A stretch of 64,000 bases of DNA, from assembly GCA_001599975.1 (NCBI GenBank), contig BCIO01000003.1, positions 2,040,677 to 2,104,676 on the forward strand, read 5' to 3'. Positions 53,909-64,000 of this stretch are shown here, in pieces. The translations under genes were made by a program, and so were the position numbers. Every line of letters begins with the position of its first letter. Position 1 is the first letter of the stretch. Source of the DNA: Cystobasidiopsis lactophilus (taxonomy: Eukaryota > Basidiomycota > Agaricostilbomycetes > Agaricostilbales > Chionosphaeraceae). The notes beneath the pieces were generated by a model, which saw only the letters and a list, made by a program, of their open reading frames with translations, did no database searches and had not been told where the DNA came from.

Positions 53909-56380
53909 ATGACGGAGCACGCCCCGTACGCCCCTGTGGACTACCCACTGCGGTCCTCCCAGCCCGAAAGATCTCAGACGCTCGACACAACGATGCTCCG
54001 GCATGCCCACGCCCCATACGGTTCGTAATCGCGCGGGCTGCAGCTGTCGCACTTTGACTCAAGCGTGGTGCCCACACAGACGAGAACGGCTACCAGTCGA
54101 CGCCCAACCTCGCTCTCCAAGCTCATCGGCCTTCAGAGCCGCTCCTCACGGGCCTCGAGCGGCTACAATTGACGGACGGCAACAGCCGAGGGGCGGGACT
54201 GCCACCGCGAGGGCCTTCTCTACCAGCACATCCTCACCCTCACCCGCGTCCCACCTCAGAAGACCCGCGCTTGGGCTCGGCACAGGGCATGTCCGATCCA
54301 TCGTCGAGGCCGGCCTCCCTTCCACAGCCGCACACCGGCATCCCTCAGCACGACGACCCAGTGCGGCGATCCAGCCTGGCGCAGCAACAGCAGCCGTCGG
54401 AGTCGGAAGACCTGTACGGGGGCATGGCGAACGAGTCGTGGGTCGCGGACCCTCAGGCGGGCTTGGCGGACAACGGCCAATATGCCCAGTACTCGCCCAC
54501 CATGCAGCAGTTCCAGCAGTTCGCGCACCCAGACGGAGTCGGCGCGCCGGGGCAACAGCAGCATATGAGCGGAGAGTTTGGCTACTCGGGGCAAGGCGGT
54601 GGGTTCTACCCGGGAGCCCAGCAGAACGGCTACGTGGCCAACGACGCCAACTACTACCAACAGCAGCCTTACGATGACCCGGCCATGTACGGCGGCTACA
54701 ATGGCGGCGGCCAGCCGTCCACTTCTTCTTACTACCCTCCCCAAGGCTACGACCCATCTTTCCCTGCCAACGGCTCCTTTTCCCCCAATCTTGGCGGCCC
54801 TCGCCCACAATCTTCCTTCTCTATGAACTCCATGAACGTACCCCGGCCCATCTCGGCCTCGGATTCGACCCTGTCCCGAAAAAAGACGAGCGCTGGCTCC
54901 ACCTCCCAGCCCATCACGAAAGCGGCCATCGACGAGTACCGCAATCGGATCAAAGCGGATCCCGACCCAGAAACACAGTTCAACTTTGCCAAGTACCTCA
55001 TCGAGGCAGCCCGAAAGCTGGGGCAGGCGGCCTCTTCGGGCACCCGGTCCGAACAGGAGTGCAAGAACCTCAAGCGCTATCGGGACACCTTGTTGCAAGA
55101 GTCCCTCAAGCTGATGAAAAAGCTGGCGACGCAGGGCGTGGCTTTGGGCAAACCAGCCTTCGCGGACGCCCAATTCTTCTTCGCCAACTTGCTCTCGTCC
55201 GGGTCGCTCGGCCTGGCGGTCGACCACGAAAAGGCGTACAACCTCTACGTCCAGGCTTCCAAGCAGAACCACGCCGCCGCGACCTACCGCACTGCGGTCT
55301 GCAACGAGATCGGCGCCGGCACCAAAAAGGACTACAACCGAGCCGTGCTCTTCTACCGCAAGTCCTCGGCGCTGGGCGACCCGGCGGGCATGTACAAGCT
55401 CGGCATGATCCTCTTGACGGGCTCCTTGGACCAGGCCAAAAACTCGCGCGAGGCCTTGGTGTGGCTCAAGCGCGCGGCAGCCCAGGCGGACGAGGAGAAC
55501 CCGCACGCGCTGCACGAGCTCGGGCTGATCTACGAAAAGCCCTACCCTGGCAACTCGCCCATGCTCCAGCTCATCCCGCCGGACTGGGACGTCCAGGCGC
55601 GGGAGCTCTTCACGCAGGCGGCCAAAATGAACTATGCGCCGTCGCAGCACAAGCTGGGCATGTGCTACGAGTTTGGCAACTTGACGTGTCCGGTGGATCC
55701 GAGACGGAGCATTGCGTACTATACCAGGGCGGCAGAGAAGGGCCACGCGAGCTCGGAGCTGGCTTTGAGCGGGTGGTACTTGACAGGTCAGTGGCTCTCC
55801 CTTTCTAGCTACAACCAGTTGGAGCTCAAAATCTACTTTGTCTGACAGGGAGCGATGGTGTGCTGAAGCAATCGGACGAGGAGGCGTTTTTGTGGGCCAG
55901 GCGAGCGGCGAACAAGGGTTTGGCGAAGGCCGAGTATGCTGTGGGGTGCGTGCAGACCCTTCAACTCCACCTATGTGTCGTCGTTCTTATGTCAAGCTGT
56001 ATAGGTACTATTGCGAGGTGGGAATTGGTGTCAAGCCGGACTTGGAAGAAGCGAAGAGATGGTACATGCGGGCCAGCGGTTCGTGGTGTTCCTCTCCTTC
56101 AGATCTTCCTCCCCGATCTTAATGGGACTCCCACCTACAGCTCAAAATCACAAGCGCGCCATGCAAAGGCTGACGGAGCTCAAAGTGGGTTATTTGGCTT
56201 TAAAGCCTCTGGTCAAAGCTAACCAGCTTCTCTTGCAGCGCACGAACGCAGCGAAAACCAACAAGAAGGCTGCTCGGCCAACGTGCGTCCACATTCTCCT
56301 CACTTAGAGACATTGAAGGGCTCTTCCTCATCGTGTCGCACAGTCGAAAGGACGCCGAGTCGGAGTGTGTGATTTCTTGA
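53909..56380 (+). CDS. SKT5: Sel1-repeat activator of chitin synthase 3 (SKT5/CHS4)
   Basis: Recruits and activates class IV chitin synthase at the bud neck. The ATG at 53909 starts MTEHAPYAPVDYPLRSSQPE; an intron joins HAPY to DENGYQSTPNLALQ. A Gln/Gly/Tyr/Pro-rich N-terminus (YDDPAMYGGYNGGGQPS) of about 280 residues precedes the Sel1 array: FNFAKYLIEAARKLG, FFFANLLSSGSLGL, YRTAVCNEIGAGTKKDYNRA, GMYKLGMILLTGSLDQAKNS, ALHELGLIYEKP, HKLGMCYEFGNLTCPVDPRR, AFLWARRAANKGLAKAEYAV and LEEAKRWYMRA. The last intron (after AARPT) is essential: splicing gives DAESECVIS, a CaaX prenylation signal, as in yeast Skt5; reading through would give CVHILLT instead. The stop is at 56378-56380. Confidence 0.93.
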
Positions 56381-56841
56381 ACGCAGAACGGCGGCTTGAT
56401 GCTGCTCGGGTTTAGTAATCGATGTTCGTCTTTCGCTCTCGTCAATCCTTAATGCCCCTCCATCGTGTATCATTTTGCGCAAGTCGTTCGCTTCGAGCCT
56501 TGCGGTGGCGAGTGCCATTGCATCTCTCAGAACGAGCGTTTTCGACTGCAGTCGCGTCTTATTCTCCTTCAAACAGACGGAACTTGGTTTCGTGGGCTGA
56601 AGTGACGCGAGTGCCACAGGCTGAAGCCGGGCTCGCCGTCTGAAACTTCTCTCTCTCGGTCTCGCTCCGTCAGCCTCGCCTTCTTCTCTGTGGTGTTTCT
56701 GCCGCTAGACACGAATCCTAGCCGCAGATACATTTGCGTTGTTGATCGACCAGGCTGGGGCATGCTCGGTCCGCATCTGAATCGGCCCTCCGTTCAGCCT
56801 TATTGACAAGCCCAGCTTGAGCCTGCCCCTATCGCGCTACA
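56381..56841. other. intergenic, HYM1 promoter side
   Basis: 461 bp between SKT5 and HYM1, both plus strand. Short minus-strand frames carry no motif. Confidence 0.4.
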
Positions 56842-58480
56842 ATGTTCCCCGGCATCTTCAACAAGAAGCCAAAGTCGCCGGCTGAGCTGGTGCGCACTCT
56901 GAAGGACAGCGTCAACAAGCTGGACGCTTCCCAGTCGGGCTCGGAGACTCGCAGAAAGGTGCGCACGCTGTCCCCATCCAGAAGTCAGCTTCTTAAGCCA
57001 GACTTCGCATATGCACAGGCTGGCGATGATATCTCTAAGACATTACAGCAAATGAAGGCGCTCCTCTATGGCGAGAACGGTCAGCCCTAGTCCCCGAAGA
57101 CCCAAAGCCAGAAGGAGCGAGCTTGACAGGCCCAGAGCCGAACAGACTCAGACCCGTCGCCGGAAATGGTGGCTCAGTTCGCACAAGAGGTCTACGCCAC
57201 CGACTTGCTGCAGATCATGGTGGCCAACATCTGGCGCTTCGAGTTCGAGGTCCGTCTTGTTGCTTCTTTGCCGCAGCTCCGGGGTCGCGTGCTGACTCGC
57301 TATGAATTGGACAGGCCAGGAAGGACGTGGCGCAGATCTTCACGCACTTGTTGAGGCGGCAGATAGGCTCGAGGTGGCCGACGGTCGAGTACCTCAGCAC
57401 CAAGGACGAGGTCATCTTCACTGTGATGCGGGGGTGCGTTCGCTGTCCTCCCTTTGCTCTGATGAATCGCATCTCATAAATGCGGTGGTTGCACAGCTAC
57501 GAGAACCCTGAAGTGGCGCTGAACACGGGCATGATCCTGCGGGACATGCTGCGGCATGAACCGCTGGCAAAGACACTGCTTTACTCTGACCAGTTGCGTT
57601 TCCTTCCCTTTCCCTATGATTGCCTGCGCGCAGTCTTTCTAAAAGATGTTCATCGCAACAGATTTTACAACTTCATCGACTACATTGAGCAGACGACGTT
57701 CGGGATAGCGTGCGACGCTCAGGCGAACTTCAAGGTGGGCGAAGCATCGGATCCGACCCGAGACCCTCAAGAGTCTGAAGTCTTCCGTCTTCCACAGGAA
57801 ACGTTGACCAGGCATAAGCCGATGGCAGCAGAGTATTTAGAGCGCAACTACAACAAGGTGGGTTGACAGCTCTCAAACAGCGGAAGACGAATCGCTGACA
57901 TGGCCGTTGTGACCCAAAGTTCTTTTCGTCTTACGCCACGCTCGTCAACTCGGACAACTACGTGACCCAGCGCCAGTCGCTCAAGCTGCTCGGCGAGATC
58001 CTGCTCGACCGCACCAACTTCAACGTCATGACCCGCTACATCGCCGACGAGGAGAACCTCAAGACCATGATGAACTTGCTGCGGAACAAGAGCAAGAACA
58101 TCCAGTTCGAGGCCTTTCATGTGTTCAAGGTGCGCGAGTGGCTTCACTTCAGATACGAGACGGCTCGGATCTTAAGCATCCTTTTCGCATATAGGTCTTC
58201 GTAGCGAATCCCAAGAAGCCACCGACGATCGAAGCCATCCTCAGGCGCAACAAGGACAAGCTCACCGCCTTCCTCCAGAATTTCCAGAATGATAAAGATG
58301 GTGCGTTGTGGTTGTTTTTCGAGTTCGCTTGCTTGCTGACTTTAGTTGTTTCCATACGCACAGACGAGCAATTTAATGTGCGTTGAGCTCATTCAAAGCC
58401 AAAGCCTCATTGGCTGATGAATCTTTGTTCGAGCACAGGACGAAAAAGCCTTCCTTCTTACCCAAATCCGCGACCTGTGA
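56842..58480 (+). CDS. HYM1: MO25/Hym1 scaffold protein
   Basis: Armadillo-type scaffold of the RAM/MOR network that activates germinal-centre and NDR kinases in polarity and cell separation. The ATG at 56842 starts [20 protein letters not shown]. Blocks: [157 protein letters not shown] and [21 protein letters not shown] 14-nt exon (58364-58377) encodes DEQFN before the last exon [13 protein letters not shown]; the TGA is at 58478-58480. Full family length of about 330 residues; eight or more introns. Confidence 0.95.
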
Positions 58481-58758
58481 CAGCTCTGCTCTTCGTCTTC
58501 AGTTTCAATGGACGCTTCTTCTCTCTACACCACCATGTCCCCATTAGATATACCTTTCATTCGGCCACCCTCTGTGCGCCTGCGACGTGCAGAAACCTGG
58601 ACACCCTCTTCGCTCCTTTCCTCAGCGGCCTTTTCTCAACAAACGCACTTGTCATTTTAGTCTAATGCATATACATCTTCATTCGCAACATAAGAAGCCC
58701 TAAAGACATCTCTCGTGTTGTACAGATGCTGTGTTGGAGGCTGGCATTTAACACCAAT

Positions 58759-60086
58759 CTAAGTCTCTAGCAGCGCGTCCAGCTTGCTTGCCGACTCTTG
58801 CACGTCCATGGCTTCTGCAATGAGCTCGATCCGATCGCCACCGTCCAAGAGATCTTCGATGCCGGACAAAGTCAAGGGGATCCGGTGATCCGTTACTCGA
58901 TCCTGTTCATCGAGCATCGAGTCAGTTGACGGTTTGGAAAGACTGACTAGGTGAATCGACGAACCTGGGGGACGTTATAGGTGCGAATTTTCTCGCCCCG
59001 GTCCGACGTCTTGACTTGAGCTCGCCGCGACTGGCGCCGAGCTTCTTGCTGCAGCAGCATTTGGTGGTCTGCCACTCGAGCTCGTAGAACCAGCCACGCT
59101 TTGGACCGGTTCTGGTGCTGGCTGCGCGAGTCTTGCATCGAGACGGTGAGGCCGGTGGGCAAATGGGTCAAGCGAACGGCGGATTCCGTTTTGTTGACGT
59201 GCTGTGGCACTTCTATTAAGCTGAAAGTTAATTTGTCAAAAGTGAGAAAGCCAACCTGGCCTCCAGCTCCAGACGAGCGCATGACTTCGGTCTTGACATC
59301 CTTCTCGTCCAACACCGCCTTTGAGTCCGCGCCATCTTCCGAGAGCAAGGGAAAAACGATGACTCCAGACGTGGACGTATGCAGCCTGCCGTTCTTCTCG
59401 CTGGCCGGAATGCGCTGAACCCGGTGCACGCCGCTCTCGTGGCGCAGGACCTCGTACGCCCCTTGCCCGCCGATCTCTAGCAGCGCCTGGCGATAGGCCG
59501 AGCCCGTCGTTTGGTCTGAGTGCCGGGTGGGGTAGGCGTTGAACTCGATGAGGGTGGCTTTCCAGCCTCGGCGGGTGGACCAACGCGAGTACATGCGGAC
59601 CAGGTCGCCAGCGAACAACGCCGCTTCCAGCCCGCCGACGCCAGCTTTGACTTCCACCAGCGCGCCAATGGCTGGCGGTGTGTCTGGCGAGGTCAAGACC
59701 TCTTGCAGCTCGGTCGACAGCGAAGACAGCAGCTGTTCGGTCGACTCGACATCGGCCTGAGCCAGCGTTTGCATCTCCGGGTCCGACTCGTCCTGAGCCA
59801 TAACTTTCAGGCTGTCTAAGGTCTGGCGGTTTTGCATCTTATTAGCTTTCATTAGGAAGCAATTTGGCTGAGTGGCAAAACCGACCTTGAGGGTGGACTG
59901 CAAGTCTTCAGAGAGACTGCGGATCGCTTTCAACGTCCGATCATTCTCGAGTTCAGGCGGAGGCTCTTGGAGTACTCTGGTAGCAGCTTGGAGCACCCGG
60001 CTCGAGGTAGCGGACGAAGCATGTCTTCGGAGAAGGTGAAAGCTTGACGAGGGCAAGGCGCGGAAGAAAGTTCGGGCTATTGCCAT
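58759..60086 (-). CDS. MRF1: mitochondrial peptide chain release factor 1
   Basis: Class-I release factor that reads UAA/UAG in mitochondria. The ATG at 60086 starts a presequence MAIARTFFRALPSSSFHLLR. Conserved blocks: ALVEVKAGVGGLEAALFAGD, YEVLRHESGVHRVQRIPASE, GRLHTSTSGVIVFPLL and the peptidyl-hydrolase loop RSSGAGGQHVNKTESAVRL, then LPTGLTVSMQDSRSQHQN, and IRTYNVPQDRVTDHRI, ending LDALLET. The stop is at 58759-58761. A 54-nt stop-free intron (59202-59255) sits exactly after the GGQ codons. The decoding region around PxT could not be singled out with certainty. Divergent from RPL4, 193 bp away. Confidence 0.95.
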
Positions 60087-60279
60087 GCCATTGTGCTCTA
60101 CAACTCGAGTGGTTTTTCGAGAGGATTTGAGAGGGAACAGAACGAGCTGGAGATGGGAATGGGAAAAGAAAATAGAGCCCGCCAGCTTGACGGGAACCAG
60201 CACTTGCAGAATCCGGGCCAAATTCGATGAGAGAAATTTGGTCAAGGTGAAGCAGCGACTGTTTGTTCCCTCCTCAACA
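60087..60279. promoter_or_regulatory. divergent promoter MRF1 / RPL4
   Basis: 193 bp between the start codons of a mitochondrial release factor and a cytosolic ribosomal protein. It must contain a strong promoter for RPL4; no factor site identified. Confidence 0.5.
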
Positions 60280-61772
60280 ATGGCCTCAAGACCTGTGCGT
60301 TGGCAAATGCAAGAGCGCTGTACAAGCAACTGATTTGGAGGTGCTGCAGACTGTCACCATCCGCTCCCCAGCTGGCGAGGCATCCGGCACTCTGCCTCTG
60401 CGTGAGCGTTGCGACCTTTCTGCTTCGACCCCTGGGCTCACTCTGTTAATGCAGCTGCCGTCTTCACCGCTTCCATCCGCCCAGATGTTGTTGCGCTAGT
60501 GCACAGTCAGTGTTTTGCCCGAGCTGGAAGCCTTGAGCAGGCGCTCATATCGGGTGTGAACACCAACAGAGAACTTGGCCAAGAACAAGCGCCAGCCTTA
60601 CGCCGTCGCTGAGAACGCCGGCCACCAGACCAGCGCTGAGTCTTGGGGTACCGGTCGTGCTGTGGCCCGTATTCCCCGTGTCGGTGGTGGCGGAACCCAT
60701 CGCTCTGGCCAGGTGCGTTTGATGCTCCTTCTACCTTAGGCCCCTTCAGGCCTCAATACTTCGTCCAATGCACAGGCCGCTTTCGGTAACATGTGCCGTG
60801 GAGGTCGCATGTTTGCCCCTACCAAGACCTGGCGCAAGTGGCACATCAAGACGAACCAGAGCCAGCGCCGCTACGCCGTCGTCTCTGCCGTCGCCGCCTC
60901 TGCCCTCCCCTCCCTTGTCCTCGCCCGCGGTCACCGTGTTGAGGGCGTCGAGGAGATCCCGATGGTCGTTTCCGACGCCATCGAGTCCATCACCAAGACC
61001 AAGGAGGCCGTCGCCGCCTTGAAGGCGTCCGCTGCCCACGCCGACGTCGAGAAGGTGCTCCACTCCCGCAAGCTCCGCGCCGGCCAAGGCAAGGCCCGCA
61101 ATCGCCGCCACGTCCAGCGCCGCGGCCCCCTCGTCATCTACAACGAGGACAAGGGCATCTCCAAGGCTTTCAGGAACATCCCCGGCATCGAGGCCGTCAA
61201 CGTCCGCCACCTCAACGTTCTCCAGCTCGCCCCCGGTGGACACCTCGGCCGGTTCTGCATCTGGACCGCCGGCGCCTTCGCCCAGCTCGACGAGATCTTC
61301 GGCACCCACGAGAAGCCCTCCACCCTCAAGCGCGACTTCCAGCTGCCCTCTTCCAAGATCGCCAACTCGGACGTCACCAGGTTGATCAACTCGACCGAGA
61401 TCCAGACCGTCGTCCGCCCCGCCGGCCCCAAGACAACCAAGCGCCCGTTCACCCAAAAGAAGAACCCCCTTCGCAACTCGGCCATCTTGGCGTACGTGTT
61501 GAACTCATCTGCATCTCCCGTGCCGTGCTGATTCTCACGGTGTGTTCCACTGTACAGCCGCCTCAACCCATACGCTGCCGTCCTCAAGAGGCAGGAGATC
61601 AAGAACCTCCAGAGCAAGAAGAAGGGCGTTTCCAAAAAGGAGAAGTCTGCACCCAAGCTGGCTGCCGTGAGTTCACCCATCGAGCCCTTTGCCGTCGCCT
61701 TGTGTCATGAACTCATTTCGCTTTGCGCTTTCACAGAGCAAGGAGTGGATCGCTCAGCTCAACGCCCCATAG
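60280..61772 (+). CDS. RPL4: 60S ribosomal protein L4 (uL4)
   Basis: Structural protein of the large cytosolic subunit; its loop lines the exit tunnel. The first coding exon is 15 nt (ATG at 60280, MASRP), a common ribosomal-protein arrangement. Splicing gives [56 protein letters not shown], then [80 protein letters not shown] and [20 protein letters not shown], all uL4 blocks. It ends [11 protein letters not shown] at the TAG 61770-61772. Codons ending in C are strongly preferred (GCC, GTC, AAG, CTC), as expected for a highly expressed gene. About 365 residues. Confidence 0.97.
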
Positions 61773-62210
61773 GTTTAGGGAACTTGGGGACCTGTTCGGC
61801 TTTGCATTTCTATCATCACGATCTTTTGGAGGGCCTCACTTTCTCCGCGCTCTTCTGGCTTGGCGTCCTCCGTGGCTAACTTTGGCCTCCTTTGAGCATT
61901 CAAGTCCCGGTTGCTTCTCGCAGTCTTTGAGCTCTGCGAACTATGAACGGGAATCCCGGGAGAAATGACAGCCAATACAAGTTGCAAATAGCAAGTGTGG
62001 GCTATAGAAAGCGTGCTCTAAAAGCTTGTGATGTTACAAGTGCGAGGTCACCCCAGAGGCATGGGGCTGATACAGTGAAGTTGTACACGGAGCAGATGTA
62101 GCTCCTGATGCCCACGATTCAGAAGTCCGATAGCGAGGGGACGGGGAGGGTTGGGCGGTGGCGTCGGTGGCGCGACGAATCGACCGAACAGAAGGCACGC
62201 GCCACGGCGA
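61773..62210. other. convergent 3' intergenic region
   Basis: 438 bp between RPL4 and the Myb gene. No supported gene. Confidence 0.4.
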
Positions 62211-63454
62211 TCAAGGGTAAGGAACCCCGGCAGCTTCTGCAGCTTGGAGCCTCTTGAGGTAGGAATTGTACCAGTTCTTGAGCTTGTTTTCGCCCCTGTT
62301 CATCTGCCGGGCAATGCCGGCCCACCTGGTCGGGCCGCCTTTCACTTTTTCGAAGGCGGCCAAGTGCGAGAGCAGCTGGGATTGCTCGTCGGCGGTGAGA
62401 GGTGTGGTGTTCACTGTTTCATGGGAGTGAGCGCAAGGTCTTCAACCGCAAAAGAAAGAACGCACGGCCAGGCTTCGCATAGCTGACATACTTGTTGCGG
62501 CAGGCTTTGCCGTCCGCGCCATTGCCGACCTCTTGCGCCACTCGGTCCCAGTCGGTGCGACCTTTGAGTCCCTCTTGGGCGTTCACGGCTTGCTTGAGCT
62601 TCTCCATGTTAACGTCAGACCAGAGTTTGGTTGAGCCTTGCGCCGCCGCCGGCGAAGTCGTGGCGGCCTTGCATGTCTTTCGTTTGGAACTCGGAGAAGT
62701 TGTTTTCTTGTTCCCTGCGAGTCATGGCAAATCATTAGCAAACTGGGTTCGCAAGAGGCCAGACTAATGGGGTGAGCTCACCAGCCGCCTTGCCCTTTGG
62801 GACTTTGGCCGCACACTTGGCGGCAGCCTTGGGTGGCGAAGAGTTGACAGCGACCAGGTCGACCTGCGGAACCGCCGGCTCCTGTTGGGAGGGCTGGACG
62901 GCGACGGAGGGGTTGGCCTCGACGTCGTCGACGAGCTCGTCGAAGGCCGCCTGTGGGACTGGCCAAACCGACTCTTGATAAATGCCAAAGTCGTCGAAAG
63001 ACGAGGTCCACAGGGTGCTGTCCGTGTAGGGCTCGGCCGAGGTGAATGGCTGGGCGGCCAGCCCGTGAGATGTCCAGTTGCGGCCGACCTGAGGAGGTGA
63101 CCAGATGGCTGCTTCGCCTTGGTGGGCGAAGCTGCTGTATACCGTCGTCGACGCCAGCAGGGTGCCGCCATTGTAGGGCTCGCAAACCCCCATTGGCGGG
63201 TAGGTAGCGTTGCCCCAGGTGCAGCCGGCAGACAGGCTGGCGCCATAGCCGAGTGGGAGCGCCTGCTCGACATCTGATGTGGAATGTGAGCTATGGGGGA
63301 TCACGATTTTCAGAGCGAAAGAGGGAAACCGACTGGAGTCGTGGTCCCAGGTGCGAAGCTCGCCATTGGCGGCGCAAGAATCGGCGCTGGGCAAGCCGTA
63401 GCGGCCGGGGTAGTGGGAGTAGGTCATTGCAATGGCTTCGGGGTAGGAGGCCAT
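62211..63454 (-). CDS. two-repeat Myb/SANT DNA-binding protein
   Basis: Probable transcription factor. The ATG at 63454 starts MASYPEAIAMTYSHYPGRYG. The N-terminal two-thirds is Ser/Pro/Trp-rich without a fold I know (TLWTSSFDDFGIYQESVWPV), possibly an activation region. A basic segment (KRKTCKAATTSPAAA) precedes Myb repeat 1 (WSDVNMEKLKQAVNAQ, then GRTDWDRVAQEVGNGADGKA and CRNKY). After an intron comes repeat 2 (LTADEQSQLLSHLAAFEK, RWAGIARQMNRGENKLKNWY). Each repeat keeps the helix-turn-helix with spaced aromatic or large residues. The stop is at 62211-62213. The second repeat's KNWYNSYL resembles a recognition helix. The target is unknown. Confidence 0.88.
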
Positions 63455-64000
63455 CGTTTTTCTCAAAGGGAGAGGTGGAGGAAGGGAGGAGAGAGAGCGA
63501 CCGTTCGGTCGGTCGGCGAAAGGCTCTGCGATATGTCCAGCTTAAAGTTCTAGGCATCGAGTCACGGCGCCATCAAGCTCAACGACAAACACGCGACGTC
63601 AGCGCCTCGGCTGATCGCTGGGGGAAGATAGCAGGCGAAAGACGCGTCGGTGGCGAATTGAGACCGGGCAAACGGCTGGCAAGGCACCGCTTGACTGCTG
63701 GCTCTTGGCCTCCTCCTCTTCTGTTTCCGTGTTGAGAACAACATACAGAAACTGCTGGCCAAAAGTCGGCGAGTCGAGCATCATCATTTTTGGTCGAGCG
63801 CGCAAAAGGGAGAACAAATCGAGCAGAAGCTGCCGGCACACTGCAAACTCGGAGAAGACGACATCTGTCAACCTTAAAAGCGATCGATTGTCCTTTGAAA
63901 GCCTTCAGAAGGAAGCAGGGAGCTTTGGGGCATCGGCATTGAATTCGGGCGCGAAGCGGGACAAGGGGCAGCATGACTCTCCCCTCAGACCCTCTTTTCC
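63455..64000. other. right edge, Myb promoter side
   Basis: 546 bp upstream of the Myb start. Overlapping open frames on both strands, none convincing; likely promoter and 5' UTR. Confidence 0.4.

Noticed and set aside
54256-55746. 496-codon open frame on the minus strand
   Set aside because: It is exactly antisense to the SKT5 coding region, is Arg/Val/Leu-rich, and has no motif. It is a shadow of GC-rich codon use on the other strand.
60746-61456. 236-codon minus-strand frame rich in Gly, Asp and Leu
   Set aside because: Mirror of the strongly codon-biased RPL4 exon; typical antisense artefact.

Overview
The window looks like nuclear DNA of a basidiomycete fungus, probably a yeast-like member of Pucciniomycotina or a relative (the lineage is my inference from gene content and style; I ran no search). 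It is gene-dense, with about 34 protein-coding genes in 64 kb. Nearly all genes are cut by many GT-AG introns, mostly 45-75 nt. The gene set is typically fungal: SIT/ARN siderophore transporter, VTC1, SKT5/CHS4, HYM1/MO25, G-alpha, RTF2, RPL4, an alkyltransferase-like protein and a mitochondrial ClpP. I saw no rRNA, convincing tRNA, CRISPR array, transposon or retroelement.

Layout. 1-5.1 kb: a secreted protein of unknown function, then a tandem pair of AIM6-like PLC-type phosphodiesterases. 5.5-7.4 kb (minus): a single-pass membrane protein with a PPxY tail and VTC1. 7.7-14.9 kb (plus): a GBD/FH3 armadillo protein, an unusual protein kinase and a siderophore transporter. 15-21.2 kb: a Pho84/Git1-type MFS carrier (minus) and a large kelch membrane protein (plus). 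21.3-27.2 kb (minus): a tandem pair of related secreted proteins and a secreted type-B carboxylesterase. 28.6-32 kb (plus): a Cys-rich secreted protein and an unrecognised multi-exon gene. 32.3-38.1 kb: a two-PH-domain protein, acyl-CoA-binding protein, a possible tiny membrane protein and a G-alpha subunit. 38.6-43.7 kb: LYRM5/ETFRF1-like protein, DUF1295 reductase, ATL1, ClpP and an unknown, probably mitochondrial, protein. 44.2-51.2 kb: F-box-like protein, RTF2, a membrane-anchored CPYS glutaredoxin and a Lys/Glu-rich repeat protein. 51.4-63.5 kb: a mitochondrial P-loop ATPase, SKT5, HYM1, mitochondrial release factor, RPL4 and a two-repeat Myb protein.

The genes do not form one pathway; this is ordinary eukaryotic mixed order. 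Themes are cell surface and cell wall (SKT5, HYM1, kelch and secreted proteins), phosphate and iron handling (VTC1, MFS carrier, siderophore carrier) and mitochondrial function (ClpP, MRF1, LYR protein, ATPase). Several divergent pairs share short promoters, and two convergent genes overlap at their stop codons.

The most striking signal is a set of microexons of 12-17 nt, supported by conserved protein motifs, in G-alpha (three), ClpP (two), the glutaredoxin and HYM1. Several of them carry the active-site or nucleotide-binding residues. Also notable are the divergent tandem secreted family that ends in a shared FLSGWCDFL motif, and a protein built from repeated phase-1 exons.
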